Origin: Crocinitomicaceae bacterium
GTDB lineage: Bacteria > Bacteroidota > Bacteroidia > Flavobacteriales_D > Crocinitomicaceae
Assembly: GCA_029252405.1 (NCBI GenBank)
Contig: JAQXBM010000096.1
Coordinates: 1-44,903, forward strand
DNA: 44,903 nucleotides
Direction of reading: 5' to 3'
Shown: positions 7,453-16,800 of the stretch, piece after piece
Numbering within the stretch: the stretch's first letter is position 1
Layout of the letters: the number at the start of each line of letters is the position of its first letter
Translations under genes and position numbers: made by a program
The notes under the pieces: generated by a model
Told to the model about the DNA's origin: nothing
What the model saw: only the letters and a program-made list of their open reading frames with translations
Databases searched by the model: none

Positions 7453-8934
7453 ATGAAAGCCATTGCTACCTTATTTGCCTTTGTTCTATTATTTTCATTT
7501 GACTTTCACGCACAAACACAAGGAATCGCTTACACAGCGGTGGGTAAAGGTGTGGCAACTACTTTCGTTACAGATTACCATGCACTTGGGATCAATTCTT
7601 CTGCTCTTGGTTGGGGGAACGAATACGATAAAAAGTTCACAACGGGAAGTACGGAATTCAATCTTGGAATTTATTCAGACTCGCTGAATTCAGACAAATT
7701 GAAGCAATTGTTCAAGTCTATTCGTCAGAGCGCATCAGGAAATGAAGTGGACACTGCAGGATGGCAAGCACAGCGTGAATACGCTCAAGACTATTTAAAT
7801 ACTGGGGTGATGATGGACTTAAACTTCAACTGGTTGGGGTTTTCTTACCAATCTGAAAAACTGGGTGGGATTGCTTTCAATATTTCGGAGAATTATACGT
7901 GGTATTCTCGTTTGAATGAGAACACAACTGATTTAATTTTTAACGGTCGTTCGGCGAGCTATTTTGATTCTTTGACAGTAGTATTTGGAACGGATACTTC
8001 GATGATTGCCAATAACGTGAACCTTTCATCTGATACACTGGATGCAGTAATCAGCGGTACGGCAAGTGTTCCATTGAACTTGACCCAATTCTTCGATGGA
8101 ACAGAAATCCGCTTCGCTTGGAACCGTCATTACAATTTCGGATACGGTCGAAAAGTCTTTAAAAAAGATTCAGTATTTGCTTTATACGCTGGAATAGGAG
8201 GGCGTTTTATTCAGTCCATGGCGATGTTGAATGTCGGGCCAGAAGGGATTTATTCATCTTTCAACCCGAATTACGATATCGACTACGGAGCAATCGCCAA
8301 TTCGAATCCATCAAATTTTACTCAAACAGGAGCAATACCAAAACCAGTTGGTAGTGGATATGGGGTCGACCTCTCAGTGAGTGCAATTTTATTTAACAAA
8401 TTGAAATTAGCCGCGGCTGTGAATAATATCGGATCTGTAACGTATACACGAAATGTATATACGGTAAATGATGCACTCGTAGCGAATATGGATGTAGCAG
8501 GATTAAGCAATTACGATTTAACCAATTCAGTTTACAATATGTTGGAAGATGGAGGAATCATCAGCTTGGTTGGAGAAGAGAAATACACCTTGAGAAATGC
8601 AGCTACATATCGCCTTGGAGCAAGTTTGCAATTAGGAAAGCTAGTTCATTTAGGAATGGATGTAGTCGGTCCATTTGATCGGGATAATCCAGGAAGCCTC
8701 GCAAACCCAGTAATTTCTTTGGGAGGTGAAATCCGCGTAGTGAAGTGGTTGCACCTAAGTGCAGGTTACCTCGGTGGTGGAATCTACAAGCACAACATTC
8801 CAGTAGGAATCAATTTTGTGCTCGGTGGCGGAACGTACGAGTTTGGAATTTCATCGCGCGATGCCTTGACGTTCTTCTTGGACGGTTCAAACAGTATTTC
8901 AAGCGCATTTGGATTTGCTAGAGTGAGATTCTAG
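7453..8934 (+). CDS. outer-membrane beta-barrel protein, DUF5723-like
   Basis: Secreted protein of 493 residues with a clear signal peptide (MKAIATLFAFVLLFSFDFHA). The rest alternates short strands with G, N and S turns, and ends in aromatic or charged strands finishing FGFARVRF, the terminal phenylalanine expected of an outer-membrane barrel. The opening after the signal (ALGINSSALGWG) resembles the start of PorV/FadL-like and DUF5723 proteins, where early strands are described as non-essential placeholders for lipid or partner binding. I lean towards DUF5723, but the assignment is from memory of the family's pattern. The next gene begins 3 nt downstream, so the two are co-transcribed. Function unknown. 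Confidence 0.7.
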   Translation: MKAIATLFAFVLLFSFDFHAQTQGIAYTAVGKGVATTFVTDYHALGINSSALGWGNEYDKKFTTGSTEFNLGIYSDSLNSDKLKQLFKSIRQSASGNEVDTAGWQAQREYAQDYLNTGVMMDLNFNWLGFSYQSEKLGGIAFNISENYTWYSRLNENTTDLIFNGRSASYFDSLTVVFGTDTSMIANNVNLSSDTLDAVISGTASVPLNLTQFFDGTEIRFAWNRHYNFGYGRKVFKKDSVFALYAGIGGRFIQSMAMLNVGPEGIYSSFNPNYDIDYGAIANSNPSNFTQTGAIPKPVGSGYGVDLSVSAILFNKLKLAAAVNNIGSVTYTRNVYTVNDALVANMDVAGLSNYDLTNSVYNMLEDGGIISLVGEEKYTLRNAATYRLGASLQLGKLVHLGMDVVGPFDRDNPGSLANPVISLGGEIRVVKWLHLSAGYLGGGIYKHNIPVGINFVLGGGTYEFGISSRDALTFFLDGSNSISSAFGFARVRF

Positions 8935-8937
8935 TCC

Positions 8938-9849
8938 ATGAGAAGTCATTACCTTCTTTTACTTTTTCTTGGCTTTGCCCTAAACAGTAGCGGACAAAAT
9001 AAAGATCGAGTTACACTAGCTGGAAGCAGAGTAAGTGTTCTGGTTCCTGCGAACACGCTTATACCTAAACATACCTCAACTATCTACATTGATAGTTCAA
9101 TTGAGTGCATGGTTATGGAGTTCCCGAATGTCGAACTTGTTAAGGATTGGATGAAAAACAATACGTATCCACTAGATGGTCCAGATATAAAGGAGAGTTT
9201 CAACTTAAAAGTGCATCAAGGCGAGGCGAAAGTTCACATCGCTGAATTCAATACGGTTAAAGACATTATTTATGCTTATGTCGGGGATTCCACCTATGGA
9301 ATTATTACGAGCTGTATCTACAAGCGAACGGCTATCTCAGTAAAACAAAGGGTGCAGGATCTTATCGAATCAATGAGAATTATTGATGATCCCGAGGTTG
9401 ATTGGCATTCCTATTTATCGTTTGAATATGATCGAAGCAATAGAATGGAACTCCTCCGAGAAAAGTACACCAGCGGAATGCGTTTTACGCCAAATGGTGA
9501 GTTAAACGATTCCCTCTTCAACGCCACGAATATTACGGCACTTCAGTTTCCTCCAGCTCCATCGGTTAAGACGTCCAAAGACCTTTTGATGGCAGGAATT
9601 TCCGGAAGATTGCTTGATGTAGAAATTGGTGAGGTTGTGCACGATGGAGCTATCACGATTAACGGCCACGAAGCTTACAAGTTTTGGGCGAAATGTTCTA
9701 ATGATGGTGTCGACTTTGAATGGGTATTTGTTGCATTCTTCGATGCGAAATCTTCCGTCGTAGTTGATTGTCATATTATCAACGATGAATACCAAGATGA
9801 TGTCTATGAGTTTGTTAATTCGATTGAATTGAAACGAGATGGCTACTAA
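8938..9849 (+). CDS. secreted protein of unknown function
   Basis: 303 residues with a signal peptide (MRSHYLLLLFLGFALNSSGQ). The mature part is a mixed alpha/beta protein without repeats or cysteine pairs that suggest a fold; I do not recognise it. Two similar halves may exist: ...VHIAEFNTVKDIIYAYV... near residue 100 and ...FEWVFVAFFDAKSSVVVDCHII near residue 265 both look like substrate-sheet segments. It starts 3 nt after the barrel gene at 7453-8934, so a periplasmic or surface partner of that barrel is a reasonable inference. It ends 16 nt before the convergent LD-carboxypeptidase. Confidence 0.75.
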   Translation: MRSHYLLLLFLGFALNSSGQNKDRVTLAGSRVSVLVPANTLIPKHTSTIYIDSSIECMVMEFPNVELVKDWMKNNTYPLDGPDIKESFNLKVHQGEAKVHIAEFNTVKDIIYAYVGDSTYGIITSCIYKRTAISVKQRVQDLIESMRIIDDPEVDWHSYLSFEYDRSNRMELLREKYTSGMRFTPNGELNDSLFNATNITALQFPPAPSVKTSKDLLMAGISGRLLDVEIGEVVHDGAITINGHEAYKFWAKCSNDGVDFEWVFVAFFDAKSSVVVDCHIINDEYQDDVYEFVNSIELKRDGY

Positions 9850-9865
9850 TTCTTTCTGTCGAATT

Positions 9866-10897
9866 TCACTCAACCCCAACTTCCAACATCTCAATCGTTC
9901 CAGCATCCGCGTCCATTCGCACTTTTACACCAACAGGAACAGTGAATTTATTTCGGGTATGACCAATTTGAGCGCCATAGAAAACGGGAATATCAATCTC
10001 CGTAAAATGTTGTTCAAACACTTCCTCTAACGTAAAAGAACGGTGCGGCTCTTCCGGAACACATTTTCTAAAGTTTCCAAGTACCAATCCCGAGATTTGA
10101 TTGAAAACTCCAGCCAACTTCAACTGTGTCAACATGCGATCAATTCGATAAGGTTCTTCGCCAACATCTTCCAAAAAGAGAATCTTTCCGTTCCAATCTG
10201 GGAGATAGCCAGAGCCCATCATTCCACAAATCACGGATAGATTTCCACCGTAAAAAGCTCCAGCAACTTTACCAGAAGTATATGTTTTGATTGCCTGATC
10301 GTTTGCTTTATTCTGATAAACCACTTTTTCGCCCTCACGCAGCAAACAATTGATGTAGTTCACGCTGTAATCATTCCACGTAGAGTTTCCTCCCGGTCCG
10401 TGAAATGTGATCAATCCTGAGTGCAATGTAATCGCATTTAATAACGCCGTAATGTCACTGAAGCCCATGATCACCTTCGGGTTTTGAGCAATTATGTCGT
10501 AATTAATCAAATTTAGAATGCGCGCGCAGCCCCAGCCGCCTCGAATGAAAAAGATACCTTTCACTTCTTCGTCTTGGACGAGTTCCATGAATTCATTCGC
10601 GCGATCTTCATCTTTTGCAGAGAAGTAGCCTTCTTGCCCGAAGACATTTTTACCCAACTTCGTTTTGTACCCAAGTCTATGAAGGACTTCTTGAAATTCC
10701 TGCACCTCTTTTCGATCTCGAATTGGCCCCGCAGATGCTGCAATTCCAATGGTGTCACCTTTTTTTAGGCGTTTGGGCAGAATAGGACTCGGAGCAATGA
10801 TTGCGTCTTTTTTCTTGTTGCTAAGTGATAGCGCTGCTGCTCCGACAATTGCCGTTCCGACTAAAGGAATAAATTTTCTTCGAGAGATTGGACTCAT
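9866..10897 (-). CDS. LD-carboxypeptidase (S66 family, LdcA-like)
   Basis: Peptidase of family S66, which removes the terminal D-alanine from murein tetrapeptides during peptidoglycan recycling. The family core is intact: a nucleophilic Ser147 in GFSDITALLNA, the acidic block LFLEDVGEEPYRIDRML with the Glu of the triad, and the C-terminal GAQIGHTRNKF with the His. The 343 residues exceed the usual ~305 because of an N-terminal extension SRRKFIPLVGTAIVGAAAL, which resembles a twin-arginine signal and suggests export, unlike cytoplasmic E. coli LdcA. It is the last gene of a minus-strand operon with the Nudix (24 nt gap) and lipoprotein genes. Confidence 0.88.
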   Translation of the reverse strand: MSPISRRKFIPLVGTAIVGAAALSLSNKKKDAIIAPSPILPKRLKKGDTIGIAASAGPIRDRKEVQEFQEVLHRLGYKTKLGKNVFGQEGYFSAKDEDRANEFMELVQDEEVKGIFFIRGGWGCARILNLINYDIIAQNPKVIMGFSDITALLNAITLHSGLITFHGPGGNSTWNDYSVNYINCLLREGEKVVYQNKANDQAIKTYTSGKVAGAFYGGNLSVICGMMGSGYLPDWNGKILFLEDVGEEPYRIDRMLTQLKLAGVFNQISGLVLGNFRKCVPEEPHRSFTLEEVFEQHFTEIDIPVFYGAQIGHTRNKFTVPVGVKVRMDADAGTIEMLEVGVE

Positions 10898-10921
10898 GAA
10901 TCTAAGTTACGTAAAATGAAT

Positions 10922-11557
10922 CTACATTCGTTCGAGCAGGACTTTCATTTCTGCTAACATCATCGCCGTTGCACCCCAAACAACATGTCCGTGAATATCA
11001 AAATACGGAACATCCTTCATGGTAAAAGCCGCATTGATCGGAACAGAAGTTGTTTGAATAGTATTTCGACGGGTCAATTCAAATAAATCAAACGAAATGA
11101 TTTCTTCCACTTCTCGTTCATCGGGATGCAATTCGGGTAAATTGTCCGTGAAAAAGACGTAAGGTTGAACCGAAAACTTTGAAACGGGAATAAACACTTC
11201 TGTCAATGGGTGAATTAGTTCCGCATGTTGATGAGGTAGCGCAATTTCTTCCAAACATTCTCTTCTTGCGGTGAATTCTAGGTCGATGTCATCCGCATCT
11301 CTTTTTCCACCTGGAAAGCTGATTTGCCCGCTGTGAGCTCCTTCATATGACGGTCTGCGGATCAAAATGCAATGTATTGAATTCTGAAAAGGGTGAAGCA
11401 CAATGCCAACTGCCGATTCACGGTAATCGTTCGCTCTTGCCTTCGCTGCACTCGATAATGGACGTTTTAGTGGCATCAACAATCGATGTGCGTCCTGACC
11501 AGGAAGACCAGATGCTACTGTTTGTTTGAAAGAAGTGAGAAAATCGTGATGTGCCAT
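10922..11557 (-). CDS. Nudix hydrolase, CoA pyrophosphatase type
   Basis: Predicted to cleave CoA or CoA esters at the pyrophosphate bond (NUDT7/NudL group). The Nudix box is recognisable as GGKRDADDIDLEFTARREC followed by LEEI, with the REC-LEE core that binds magnesium. Immediately before it sits the NudL-type lead RRPSYEGAHSGQISFPGG. The 211-residue length fits this group. ATG start at 11557. It lies between an upstream lipoprotein gene (18 nt gap) and the LD-carboxypeptidase on the same strand, so a common transcript is likely, though I see no functional link between the three. Confidence 0.9.
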   Translation of the reverse strand: MAHHDFLTSFKQTVASGLPGQDAHRLLMPLKRPLSSAAKARANDYRESAVGIVLHPFQNSIHCILIRRPSYEGAHSGQISFPGGKRDADDIDLEFTARRECLEEIALPHQHAELIHPLTEVFIPVSKFSVQPYVFFTDNLPELHPDEREVEEIISFDLFELTRRNTIQTTSVPINAAFTMKDVPYFDIHGHVVWGATAMMLAEMKVLLERM

Positions 11558-11575
11558 TCCACCCAGTGTTTCGGT

Positions 11576-12178
11576 TTATTGTTTTACCGAGGACAAAATA
11601 TCAATGAAATCATCGTACAGATAACCCATGTTTTCCCCTTTTCCGATTAGCTGAAAGACGTAATAATTGCCTCCAATTTCCAGAGTCGCGGTGAAATACG
11701 ATAAGTCTTCCGCATAGCTGCTTGATGCCCCATCGATTACCTGAATGTATCCAGGAAAGCTCACTGAATTCGGCAATTCCTTCTTAATTCCTGTATCGCC
11801 TTGGTTGAGCGAAGCTTCACGTTTCAGAATGTAATTATCGTGTACTGCGTCAATTGCAGGAATTTCATCATCAAAGGAGAATTGAATCATTTCAATATCA
11901 TCAGATTCGAAACGTTCGATGCTAAAGTGCACATCTATTCCATAAATAACGTAACCCGAAGCATTGCTCTGAATCGTATAATCCATTCCATAATCCCGAT
12001 CGAATAGCTCCGACAACTGATATTTCACGGCACCGTATCGCGCTGATCGAAGATCAGGAAAGTCCATGCCGTTTTCTTGAAGTCGTTTTAAAGATGATTC
12101 AGAACCACCACCTGGGCAAGCAGTGAGGAGGAAAAATGCTCCAACGAACAATATGAGGTTTGTGAATTTCACGTTCAC
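11576..12178 (-). CDS. lipoprotein of unknown function
   Basis: 200 residues. A lipobox (FFLLTAC at about residues 15-21) ends the signal segment, followed by PGGGSESS, so the protein should be lipidated. The mature part has strand-rich segments (YVIYGIDVHFSIERF, FTATLEIGGNYYVFQLIGKG) similar to small PsbP/DUF-type periplasmic domains, but I cannot name a family. The start is a GTG at 12178 (a second GTG lies two codons later) because no ATG precedes the signal. It heads the operon with the Nudix and LD-carboxypeptidase genes. I found no TAnnTTTG element upstream. Confidence 0.75.
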   Translation of the reverse strand: MNVKFTNLILFVGAFFLLTACPGGGSESSLKRLQENGMDFPDLRSARYGAVKYQLSELFDRDYGMDYTIQSNASGYVIYGIDVHFSIERFESDDIEMIQFSFDDEIPAIDAVHDNYILKREASLNQGDTGIKKELPNSVSFPGYIQVIDGASSSYAEDLSYFTATLEIGGNYYVFQLIGKGENMGYLYDDFIDILSSVKQ

Positions 12179-12265
12179 GAATATACGATTAATTCAAAGT
12201 GGTTGGTGATGATATAATTGGAATATTCTTTGCATTGTCTTAATTTTAAAATTCAAGAAAACACC

Positions 12266-12850
12266 ATGAAACGATTTCTTTCTCTCATTACACTTTGTCT
12301 GTCTGTCTCATTTGCTTTTGCTCAACATGGCACTGACGCAAGTGCTGAATCCGATGCGGATGCTCCTAAAATCAACTGGTTGACCTTCGAAGAAGCGTAC
12401 AAATTGCATCAAACTGAACCAAAAAAGTGGGTGATTGATGTATGGACTACATGGTGTGGATGGTGCAAAAGAATGGACGCAACAACCTTTTCAGATTCCA
12501 TAGTAATTGATCATGTGAACGAAAATTTCTATGCCGTTACCATGGATGGAGAGTATAAAAAGGACATTCAAGTTGGCGAACGTGCTTATCATTTTGTTGA
12601 TCAAGGACGAAGAGGATATCATGAACTTCCCGCAGAATTGATGGGAGGAAAAATGTCCTATCCAACAATTATCTTTTTAGGAGACGGTTTACAGAACTTA
12701 TCTGCTATCCCTGGATACAAGGGCGCGAAAGACTTTTTGCAAATAGTAGAATTTTTTGAAGCGTACGATCCAGAAGCGAACCCAATCAAATGGGAAGATT
12801 TCGTAGCGACCTACGTTTCGCCATATCCGGAGGAGACAACAACCAACTAA
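12266..12850 (+). CDS. exported thioredoxin-fold protein
   Basis: Predicted periplasmic thioredoxin-like protein of 194 residues. The ATG at 12266 is chosen because the signal peptide (MKRFLSLITLCLSVSFAFAQ) starts there; the upstream frame from 12218 has no such start. The redox motif is WCGWCKRMD with cysteines 64 and 67, preceded by WVIDVWTTW, the usual thioredoxin beta strand. The cis-proline loop is MSYPTIIFL. The WCGWC form is common in DUF255/thioredoxin_7-type proteins that handle disulfides or act with cytochrome maturation. It is convergent with DUF1304, 4 nt apart, and not in an operon. Confidence 0.88.
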   Translation: MKRFLSLITLCLSVSFAFAQHGTDASAESDADAPKINWLTFEEAYKLHQTEPKKWVIDVWTTWCGWCKRMDATTFSDSIVIDHVNENFYAVTMDGEYKKDIQVGERAYHFVDQGRRGYHELPAELMGGKMSYPTIIFLGDGLQNLSAIPGYKGAKDFLQIVEFFEAYDPEANPIKWEDFVATYVSPYPEETTTN

Positions 12851-12854
12851 ATTT

Positions 12855-13217
12855 CTATTTCTGAAGGATAAGTGCAATTGTTATAGCGGCTGGAACAGTC
12901 TGAACGAACATGATCTTCTTGTCCGCGGTAAATCCTCCAAAGATTCCAGCTATTGCCACGCATGAAAGAAAGAATAAGGCGACATTCTCCTGCCATTCTA
13001 GGTTTTGAATAAAGTACGTCCAAATTAATCCGGTAGCTAGAAAACCGTTGTATAGTCCCTGATTTGCGGCCATAACCTTAGTTTGAGAAAAGAGTTCCTT
13101 CGGAAATCCACGAAATATTTTTCTTCCACGCGTCTCCCATGCGAACATTTCGAACCAGAGAATATAACAATGAAAGGCGGCAATGATGCCGATCAGGATT
13201 TTAATGGCTAAGTCCAT
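12855..13217 (-). CDS. DUF1304 family membrane protein
   Basis: Small inner-membrane protein of 120 residues with four hydrophobic segments, matching the DUF1304 family in length and pattern. Family-like features are the first helix with HCYILWFEMFAWE, the cytoplasmic loop RGRKIFRGFP followed by KVMAANQGLYNGFLATGL, and the third helix SCVAIAGIFGGFTADKKI. I chose the ATG at 13217; the longer frame would need TTG at 13253. Function is unknown in the family. It is transcribed alone. Confidence 0.85.
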   Translation of the reverse strand: MDLAIKILIGIIAAFHCYILWFEMFAWETRGRKIFRGFPKELFSQTKVMAANQGLYNGFLATGLIWTYFIQNLEWQENVALFFLSCVAIAGIFGGFTADKKIMFVQTVPAAITIALILQK

Positions 13218-13427
13218 GATTGAAGTTTTGAGTAATGTACAATTTTTACCCAATTCTTTGATTGATCTTCATCCGTGATTTCGAATCCCTGTTAAAAATC
13301 GAATTTCTACGTTAATTGAAGTGAAATTTTGTTCAATTTATAGGTGAATTGTTGAATTCTGCAACATTCTTAACTATCCCTGCCTTTATAGGCAACCATT
13401 TGCTAAATTTATCGCTTACAGAGTAGA

Positions 13428-13501
13428 GAATCGAAATTTGCTCGATTCCAAACCTGAACAAATTGCCTACTGCCTGTGAACTGTTTCTCAACCAAACAGT
13501 T
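13428..13501 (+). promoter_or_regulatory. two perfect hairpins in the leader of the small secreted-protein gene
   Basis: GAATCGA (13428-13434) pairs with TCGATTC (13442-13448), and AACTGTTT (13479-13486) pairs with AAACAGTT (13494-13501), each with a seven-base loop. Both lie within 110 nt of the ATG at 13537 and neither has a T-run, so they are not simple terminators. They could be a structured 5' leader of the 13537-17007 operon. TAAATTT at 13404 is the only promoter-like string and is weak. Confidence 0.35.
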
Positions 13502-13536
13502 GGAAAAAATTCATGGGTCGAGATAAAATTAGATTT

Positions 13537-13872
13537 ATGAAAAAGACGCTACTAACTTTCGCATTAATTCTTTTTGGCCACATTGCGCTCTTCGCTCAAA
13601 GTCCAACTTCGATCCAATGTGTGCTCACAATTGATCAAATATCGGAGGCCCAACCGTACGATGTTGATCATCCAAAGCAAGAGGAGACACGAGAGATTGC
13701 TGCTAATCTCATTACTGAACTTGGGATTGTATACGATTTGGTCAACCAAGGGAACACAAATCTTTCAAGTCATATTAACTCAATCGAGGCTTCAGTAGGT
13801 CAAGCGACCGTAATCGGAATGAACTACTCTATGTTTCAGGCCGATCTTGATTTCATCGAAACGTTAAACTAA
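13537..13872 (+). CDS. small secreted protein upstream of the type B adhesin
   Basis: 111 residues with a signal peptide (MKKTLLTFALILFGHIALFAQ). I use the ATG at 13537, not 13513, for that reason. The mature part is about 90 residues, mostly helical and acidic (EETREIAANLITELGIVYDLV), with a single Cys. I recognise no family. It ends 6 nt before the adhesin ATG, so both are made from one message. A role as chaperone, co-secreted factor or signal for the adhesin is only an inference from that spacing. Confidence 0.75.
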   Translation: MKKTLLTFALILFGHIALFAQSPTSIQCVLTIDQISEAQPYDVDHPKQEETREIAANLITELGIVYDLVNQGNTNLSSHINSIEASVGQATVIGMNYSMFQADLDFIETLN

Positions 13873-13878
13873 GGAATC

Positions 13879-16800
13879 ATGAAGAACTTAACTCAAATAA
13901 TTTCATTCCTTTCCTTAGTATTGCTAACCGCAGGAAACGCGAATGCACAATGTGGTGCGACTTCAGTGGAAGCTCTTCCAGATACAATTTTGATTTGTGA
14001 AGGCGACCCGGGAGTGGCGAATTTTAATGCTTTTGGAACGTGTTCAGGTAACTGGGAGTTTCAGGTGACGCAAGGAGCTGGGGTCGTTCAAGTATGGGGC
14101 ACGACAGCGTCATTCACGGCATCTCCAACAAGCACGACTCTTTATACAGTTTTTGCACGATGCAGTGCTTGCCCGGCTACCGTTGTTCAAGCGAACTTTA
14201 CCATCGAAGTGCTCGAAGAACCAACAGTCAATGCGCCTACCTTGGTCTGTTCTGGATCAACAGCAACGTTAACGGCAAGTGGATCAACTGGTACTTACGA
14301 ATGGTATGACGCATCCACTGGAGGAAACCTAGTTGGAATAGGAGGGTCATTTACAACGCCGCCATTAACACAAGATTCAACGTACTGGGTAAGTGTTCAA
14401 GGAACAGTATCTGGAGTTGGTGGATCAATTTTGATTACCGAATGTGGAGTAGAGGGTGCCGTTGGAGGAACAGGTTCTGAAGATTACATTGAAATTTCAA
14501 ACTTATATACGACACCCGTTAATACAACTGGTTGGAGAGTTGTCGTGAGTAGTTCATATAACAACATTAATTTATTTAATGCTACAATGTGGAACTTGCC
14601 GAACTCATTTGCGCCTTGTTCTATGATGTCAAGAACGGATAACAACCAATCAAATAATTACTGGGGAAATAACATCTTCTGGAATCCGAACAACAACAGT
14701 TGGGCGATGATTTTGGATGATAACAACAACATTATAGATTTTGTTTGTTGGGGATGGACAGCTGCTCAGTTAGCTGGATTTGGACCAAACATTGGAGGTA
14801 CAATTATCACCCTAGGAAATGAATGGCTCGGAAACGGAATTCCACCAAACTGTGGAACAGTAGGAGGTGTTCAGCACAGTATGGCACGAACAGGTAGCGC
14901 CGATAACAACAACGCAGGAGATTTCATTTGTCAACCAACATCAGTGGATTTGGTAAACCCAGGTCTTAACTGTGGATGGACGGCCTCAGCGCAATGTCGC
15001 TTCCCAACTACAATTGCAGTGGATGTTGCTCCAACAGCTTCAAACCCTGCGACAATCAATGTGCAATGTGCAGGTGATGTTCCTCTTCCAGATGTGACAG
15101 TTGTTACAGATGAAGCGGATGATTTCACAGCGGCTCCAATCGTAACACACGAAGGTGATGTCAGCGATGGATTGTCCTGCCCAGAAACAATAACAAGAAC
15201 ATATCGAGTAACGGACGTTTGTGGAAACTTTATTGACGTTCAGCAACTCATTGTGATCATGGATACGCAAGGTCCAATAATGGATCCTCCACCCGCAGCT
15301 GCATCCGTTCAGTGCGTAGGAGATATTCCTGCTCCAGCGATGCTAGGGTATACAGATAATTGTGATGCCCCTGGCACTGTTCTTTCGGTTGATGGTCCAT
15401 TAGTAGGTGGTACTTGTGGTGGAACTGTAACACGAACGTGGACATCCACAGATGTTTGTGGTAATATTTCAGCCGCGGTGACGCAAACCTTTACCGTACT
15501 CGACAATATCGCTCCAACAGCTGGTACGCCAGCACCAATTAACGTGGAGTGTTTTGCGAATATTCCTGTGCCAGATGGAAGTGTAGTTCCAGGACCTGCC
15601 GATAACTGTTCAGCATTGTTAACCGTGAATTTCCTTGGAGATGTTTCGGATGGGCAGTCTTGTCCTGAAACAATCACAAGAAGTTACGAAGTAGTCGATG
15701 ATTGTGGAAATACAGTTACAGTTTATCAAACGATCACGGTTAACGATATAACACCACCAACAGCGAGTAATCCTGCCACGGCGAGTTATCCACTTCTTTC
15801 AGATGTTCCACTTGGAAACGCCTCAACAGGAGTTGTAACAGATGAAGCAGATAACTGTACAGTAAGTCCTACGGTTACTTGGGTGAGCGATGTATCAGAC
15901 AACGATATTTGTGCAGGAGAAACAATCACACGAACGTTCTCTGTAACTGATGATTGTGGGAATGAAATTTTTGTAACGCAAGCGATCACAATTGATCCAT
16001 TGCCAGTGCCAATTGATGCAGGACCAGACCAAACGGTTTGTGTTGGAGAAATGGTGACCTTAACTCCAGTCAATCCAACGGGTGCAATTTTAACATGGAA
16101 CCCTGCTTCAGCTTCTGGACCATTTGTCCCAGCTGGAACGGCGACATATACCGTGACTGCAGACTTTAACGGTTGTACAAATACAGATCAAGTAACGGTG
16201 TTTGTTGAAGAACCACCAGTAGTTAGTTTCTTTGCTGATGTTTTGGCAGGTTGTGAGCCACTTCAAGTGACGTTCACGAATACATCAACTGCTGCAAGTG
16301 GATTGGTGAACTGTGATTGGACAATGAATGGAGAATCAATCAACGGATGTGGTTCGGTGACATACACTTTCCCTCAAGGCGGAACATACGACGTTACATT
16401 GACGACCACTTCTGCAACAGGATGTGTTAATTCTGAAACATACGCTGATTACATTTATGTTGAGGAAACACCAGTTGCTGGCTTCGGAGTATCTACAGAT
16501 CAATTGTCAACGCTTGAAACATATGTTGAATTTTACAATACCTCAGTTGGAGCAGTAGATTACATATGGGATTTCGATGATAACAGTGGATTAGTTTACG
16601 TTGAAGATCCAACGCATGAATTCCCAACTTCGGATGGAGGTTCATACAATGTTCAGCTGATTGCATCATCTCCACTCGGATGTCTAGATACAACCTGGGT
16701 AACGGTTGCAGTAGATGTTGAATTACTCTACTTCATTCCGAATACGTTCACACCAGATAACGATGCATTCAACCAATATTTTAAACCAATTTTCACAGCT

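Noticed and set aside
12222-12232. Promoter for the thioredoxin gene (TATTCTTTG)
   Set aside because: The spacing inside the element is three bases instead of two, and the -33 is weak, so I did not list it.
13261-13300. Possible tRNA T-loop (TTCGAATCC)
   Set aside because: No acceptor stem, anticodon arm or other cloverleaf parts around it.
15309-15677. 122-codon minus-strand frame inside the type B adhesin
   Set aside because: It is the reverse strand of the repetitive HYR region; T/P/V-rich composition follows from the sense codons.
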